Shown here piece by piece: positions 60,036 through 64,000 of a stretch of 64,000 nt of DNA. Positions within the stretch are counted from its first letter, which is position 1; each line of letters begins with the position of its first letter. Under the pieces are notes generated by a model. The model made no database searches. It worked only from the letters and a program-made list of their open reading frames with translations, and was not told the DNA's origin. This stretch comes from Pisaster brevispinus. Lineage: Eukaryota > Echinodermata > Asteroidea > Forcipulatida > Asteriidae. The position numbers and the translations under genes were made by a program. Location: assembly GCA_023634235.1 (NCBI GenBank), contig JAMKCF010000011.1:18090027-18154026 (forward strand). Reading direction: 5' to 3'.

Positions 60036-61834
60036 TGTACATTTCTTGATGCTTGTGTTCCATTCACGGCAGATGATTTTGCGAGTGCAGGTTTTTCGCT
60101 TTTGGTTCTTTTCTTCGCAAGTCAGTCATGTATATCCAAATGAGTTAACATTGAGAGTCCAATACCAAGGAGAGCTGTACATGTAAACGTGACTTTTGGT
60201 CTAAAGCGTGTTAATGGAACTGCGCGAAAAAATCCTGCTGTTGGAGAAAGTAGTAGGGCCTACCGCAGGATTAAAGATGCACTCAACGAATTAAGAACAC
60301 TCTTAAAAAAAAATTTAAGATCTGACAATTTAATGCAGCCCGATTATCTGATAAAAACTCTTTACTGAATGCGGTAAACAGAAAATCACACAAATATTGT
60401 ACAACGGGACCGCCTGATACAATAAATAGATGGTTCCACTTTGTCAGTGAGTTGGAAGTGTGTTGGCTGTGTTGACCCTGGTGCTTAGACATGTAGCAGA
60501 CCACGAGAAAATCACAACCCTTGGAACTGACTCCCCTTAAATATTATGTGGAATGGTCCAGTCTAACATATCAAGGACGTTCATCTCACTCTGGGCATAG
60601 CAACTGGGGAAAATGAGATCGGAACTTGTGACTACTGAAGAGAAAACGGGCTCAGAAAAAGGGTTACAAAGTAAAAATACCAAAGGTACATTTCGCTGAC
60701 ATTTTACTGTTGACTATTGCCTGGGAAAGTTTTGGATTGATGTTCATTGTGATAACAACCAACCTGTTAACATTTCAGCAAATTGCGTCATCAACGGTTC
60801 TGTTTTCTTTAATACGAAAGCCAACTTATTTCGGACTGTCAGGTCAAAGAAAACTGTGTTGTATAACAAGATGTTGAACATTGCAGCATTTTATACGACA
60901 ATGCTAAATTGGTGTCAACAACTCAAGCTTACTTCTCTTTACCATGCATTACTCCTTTAACATACCTTTTGTTAACATACATGGAGTATTTTTTTCTTCT
61001 TATTCTTCTTTTTCTTTTTAATAGAACTGCGAGAAATAATTTGAGAATGGTATAATTCATCATCAATGTCACCATCAATGACAAGACGTCAAGATGACCA
61101 GTTTTCATCAAAGATTTCCGAACACTTAATGGGTCGCAAACCCTTGGATCTTTAGAGTGCCTTTTACCAGAACAGTAAGTATTACTTCGATAACGTGACC
61201 ACGGTATTCTGTGCCCACCCCCCCCCCCCCCAATAAAAGCTCAAACAGAAGCTTCCCGGAACATGGCTTGACAAAGAGAAGTTTTACATGAAGGTATCCC
61301 TTGTATAAGGGTGGACATTTTCAAATTGCTTTACAGTACCCCTGTGCATCCGGCACTCAAAAAGCATCCTTGAGTATTGACGTGTACGTCATCGTATTCA
61401 AGTCCGTTAGATCTTCACAATAAAATAAATAAAGGGTCTGACTAAAGATTGCGATTTTCAAAGACATTTTCGGGGTAATCAAATCCTACGCTGTGCTATT
61501 GACTTATCCTCTCTAAATTTGCGGAAAGTCCTTCAAAAGACTTTCAGTTGAAATGTTTTACTTGCTTGCTTCGTGCATGCCTAATGGCCTGATGTGCTTT
61601 CAAACATGTGGTTAGAAGAAATTTGATTTATTCTGAATATTGTAAATTGACATCTCTGGGGAGAAAAATCGTTGCAAAGGCCAAATAAAAGCATGATGGT
61701 AAACTCTAGATACAGGCATATTTTCACTGCATAATATCTCTCTCCCCTAACCCCGGTATTATTTTGCTTTTAGAAATGCTATGTTTAAAAACAAACAATA
61801 TGCACAAGAAAGGGAAAATGGATAACTAAGAGTC
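60036..61834. other. 5' flank of receptor copy 2
   Basis: Near-identical to 28115-29904. No extra exon, and no promoter element I can place. If this flank holds the regulatory DNA, both copies would start with almost the same control sequence. Confidence 0.4.
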
Positions 61835-62330
61835 TGGTTTGTATGAGCGTGTCCACCCGTTAAAACCGGTGACTTTAAAAAAAAGGGGGCCTTGGTGTTT
61901 TGACAGCGCGAGGACGTTCTGGGTTTGCTTTCGTGTACAAAACATGGGAGGGGGTGTGATTCCAAACACTGGGGGAACAAATTGAAGTCCTCGACGGCAT
62001 TTACAAACATGTGTGTTTAGGTGTGTGTGTGTGTGTGAGTTTGTTTTCACATTCAAACCGGGGACCTATAACAAAAGAGGACAATAGGGTCCCCGGTTGG
62101 GTAAAGGTCCCCAGTTAGAAATTGTGTACAAAACCAATGGGAGCTGTTGCCAAAAAGTTTGGTGTCCAAACAAAAGAGGGACAATAGGAGGTCCCCGATT
62201 GGAGGTGTTTACACACTTGTGTGAACATGTCTACGCATTCAAACCGAGGACTTTAACAATAGGAGTCCGGGAAAATGACATATCGGGGACAGTCCTCGGT
62301 TTGTTTCGTGTAAATAACCAATGGGAACGT
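61835..62330. repeat. hairpin-rich cassette in 5' flank (copy 2, expanded)
   Basis: Counterpart of 29905-30225 with about 170 extra bases (about 62035-62210). The extra part has its own hairpin, AACCGGGGACC .. GGTCCCCGGTT (62056-62100), and a repeated AGAGGGACAATAGGAGGTCC-type block. The flanking TG joint and the CGAGGACTTTAAC hairpin match copy 1. Confidence 0.7.
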
Positions 62331-62714
62331 CGCTAAAAAAAACAAATCATTTTGAACGCCAAAAATAATTTATTTCGAGAGAACAAAAACAACATTTCGT
62401 GAGCAATCAAAGAACTCAAATTATTCCTTTAGTTATTATTGTTTCCATTACATGTCCCTTTAGGGGCTTCTTATAGCCTTTCGCTTTTCACTATTTTATG
62501 GTTTGCTAGTTGAAGCAATGTTTGCTCATAAAAAGAAATACCATCTCTGACCCATAAAACCAGAAGGGTGATCACCTAATAGTTCCATTATGGGATTGGC
62601 ACGTCCCGGTCCGTCCTTGTCCTTTCCCACCCAGAATATTCACCCTTACCTAATTTGAGGAGAGACATGGCGGACCCCAATCCATTACAGGTGCCAGCAG
62701 TAAAATGTCCCTTT

Positions 62715-63095
62715 TGGCACAGGTTGGATTCGAACTGGGTGTACCAGCTCTGGACCGCACGCAATTGAACAATCCAGTGTACCGAAGTGCCCGTTGGTGT
62801 TTGCAGGTGGTTTTAAACACTACTTAAATTAATGCACTGCGATAACGGCAACGACGTAATGAAAGAAAATATTTAGTAGTAGTGGGATTCGAACCGGGTG
62901 CACCAGCTCTGGACCCCAACGCAATGGAACAGTCCAGTGCACCAAAGTGCCCGTTAGTGTTTGTACGTGACTTTAAATACTACTTGTATAATGTACTATG
63001 ATAACGGGAACGACTTTAATAAAAGAAATTAGTTGGAGGTAGTAGGATTCTAACCAAGTTCAGCACTGTTGAAAACCTACGAATTGCTGAGAGAT
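62715..63095. repeat. ~170-bp tandem repeat with tRNA-like core (copy 2)
   Basis: Counterpart of 30600-30990, three units. The first unit reads TTCGAACTGGGTG where copy 1 has TTCGAACCGGGTG. Confidence 0.6.
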
Positions 63096-63927
63096 AATGC
63101 AATGTGACACGGCGGATTGTTCCCGTCTTTATCCGTAATCTTTGTTAAATAAAAGTATTACAACCGTTTCCTTTGCAAGAAAAAAGACCCAAAAAGTATA
63201 CCATTAACGCAAAACATTGAGTCGACAAATAGGTAACTGCCATATTTTGATGTTTTGAAGAAACGAAAAGAAGAAGACCGCCACCCCTACTTGACTGCCA
63301 TGTCTCGACACGCCCATATCTATGCAGTCCAACAAAAACACATTACTAGCACACATGATATCACATACACAGTTTATTGTCAATTTACAGGCCGAGTTAC
63401 ATTATATATTAGTCACAGTTACTTCCAGAGTTTTATACAAGTATGCAGTGTTATCACAGTTAAGTAGTCGATTCTGTCGTAGAACTAAACAAAAACTTGC
63501 AAAAACATTTCACTTATTACATCTGCACGACATTATTACATACACTGTTCATCTTAAATAGTAGTTCTCAACAAGAGCATGTCTACACTCATCTCTTATT
63601 ATGGCTTCATTTTATTTTACAGTAGGAAAAGTATTAACAAAAATAGATAAATACAGGTATTCTTAATAGTTAATGCTAGCTCACAATATATTGAGAAAAG
63701 CATACACTGTACATACCTACATACAGCTACTGCTTAGAAAGACTGCAGATTACTGCCGCTTAAGTCCTCGCTTAAGCTCACAACCATCTCAACAATTGCT
63801 CTTGACTGCCATCGACTCGACATAGGAACAGTTGCACAACATTGAGTACGCAGTTTAAATAATCAATTATGTCGTTGCACTTAATACCAATTTGGAAAAC
63901 ATTTCACTTAACAAATCTGTACGAGTG

Positions 63928-64000
63928 CACTGTGGGTGTTAAAAGTGACACCATGGGTGTTGTCACATATAGATACAAATAAAAGAATCAACGTCATTTA
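63928..64000. mobile_element. palindromic MITE, left arm only (copy 2, cut by window edge)
   Basis: Starts CACTGTGGGTGTTAAAAGTG as at 31828. The window ends before the second arm. Confidence 0.6.

Larger units (their letters stand above)
42294..64000. repeat. segmental duplication, copy 2 (runs off the window)
   Basis: Homologous to 9282-31.9 kb, same orientation. The left breakpoint is sharp: TAGCCTGATGTT resumes at 42295 after unrelated sequence. Differences from copy 1 are scattered substitutions plus discrete indels: a palindrome arm gained or retained at 42590, 947 bp absent at 44349, about 128 bp extra near 52663, part of the tandem block near 56570 absent, and about 170 bp extra at 62040. 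The right end lies beyond 64000. Confidence 0.93.

Overview
This window is eukaryotic nuclear DNA from an intron-rich, AT-rich, repeat-laden animal genome. Its tRNA-derived SINEs, its L2/CR1-type LINE and its GABA-B-like class C receptor genes suggest a marine deuterostome invertebrate, perhaps an echinoderm. That placement is inference; no marker fixes the species. I see no rRNA, no functional tRNA, no CRISPR and no bacterial operon structure.

The main content is two intact, same-strand copies of one 16-exon gene for a class C GPCR of the GABA-B receptor family. On the minus strand they span 28114->12282 and 60035->44465. Each was assembled exon by exon, with consensus splice sites and continuous phase, into a 762-residue protein: signal peptide, Venus-flytrap ligand domain, seven membrane segments and a very short tail. 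They lie in a head-to-tail duplication with a unit of about 33 kb. Copy 1 starts near 9282. Copy 2 starts near 42294 and runs off the right edge of the window. By eye the two proteins differ at 14 residues, all from residue 294 onward.

Layout. 1-9281: sequence outside the duplication, with a large inverted-repeat (foldback) structure at 931-4282, a 46-bp minisatellite inside it, smaller tandem repeats, and a few unassigned exon-like stretches. 9282-32 kb: duplication copy 1, with a hairpin-rich palindromic cassette, the receptor gene, five tRNA-derived or tRNA-like SINE insertions or clusters, a TIR-bearing MITE family, foldbacks, a long CAA-type microsatellite and a second hairpin cluster. 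32-42.3 kb: the distal part of unit 1, with AT-rich DNA, a 24-bp minisatellite open on both strands, a possible terminal exon, and a hAT transposase fragment split by a 5'-truncated LINE flanked by a 6-bp target duplication. 42.3-64 kb: copy 2, repeating the receptor region with its repeats and several informative insertions and deletions.

The receptor pair is the only clear host function here. The rest is mobile elements, satellites and non-coding DNA. One caution: in a highly heterozygous species, two haplotypes wrongly joined in an assembly would also look like a tandem duplication.
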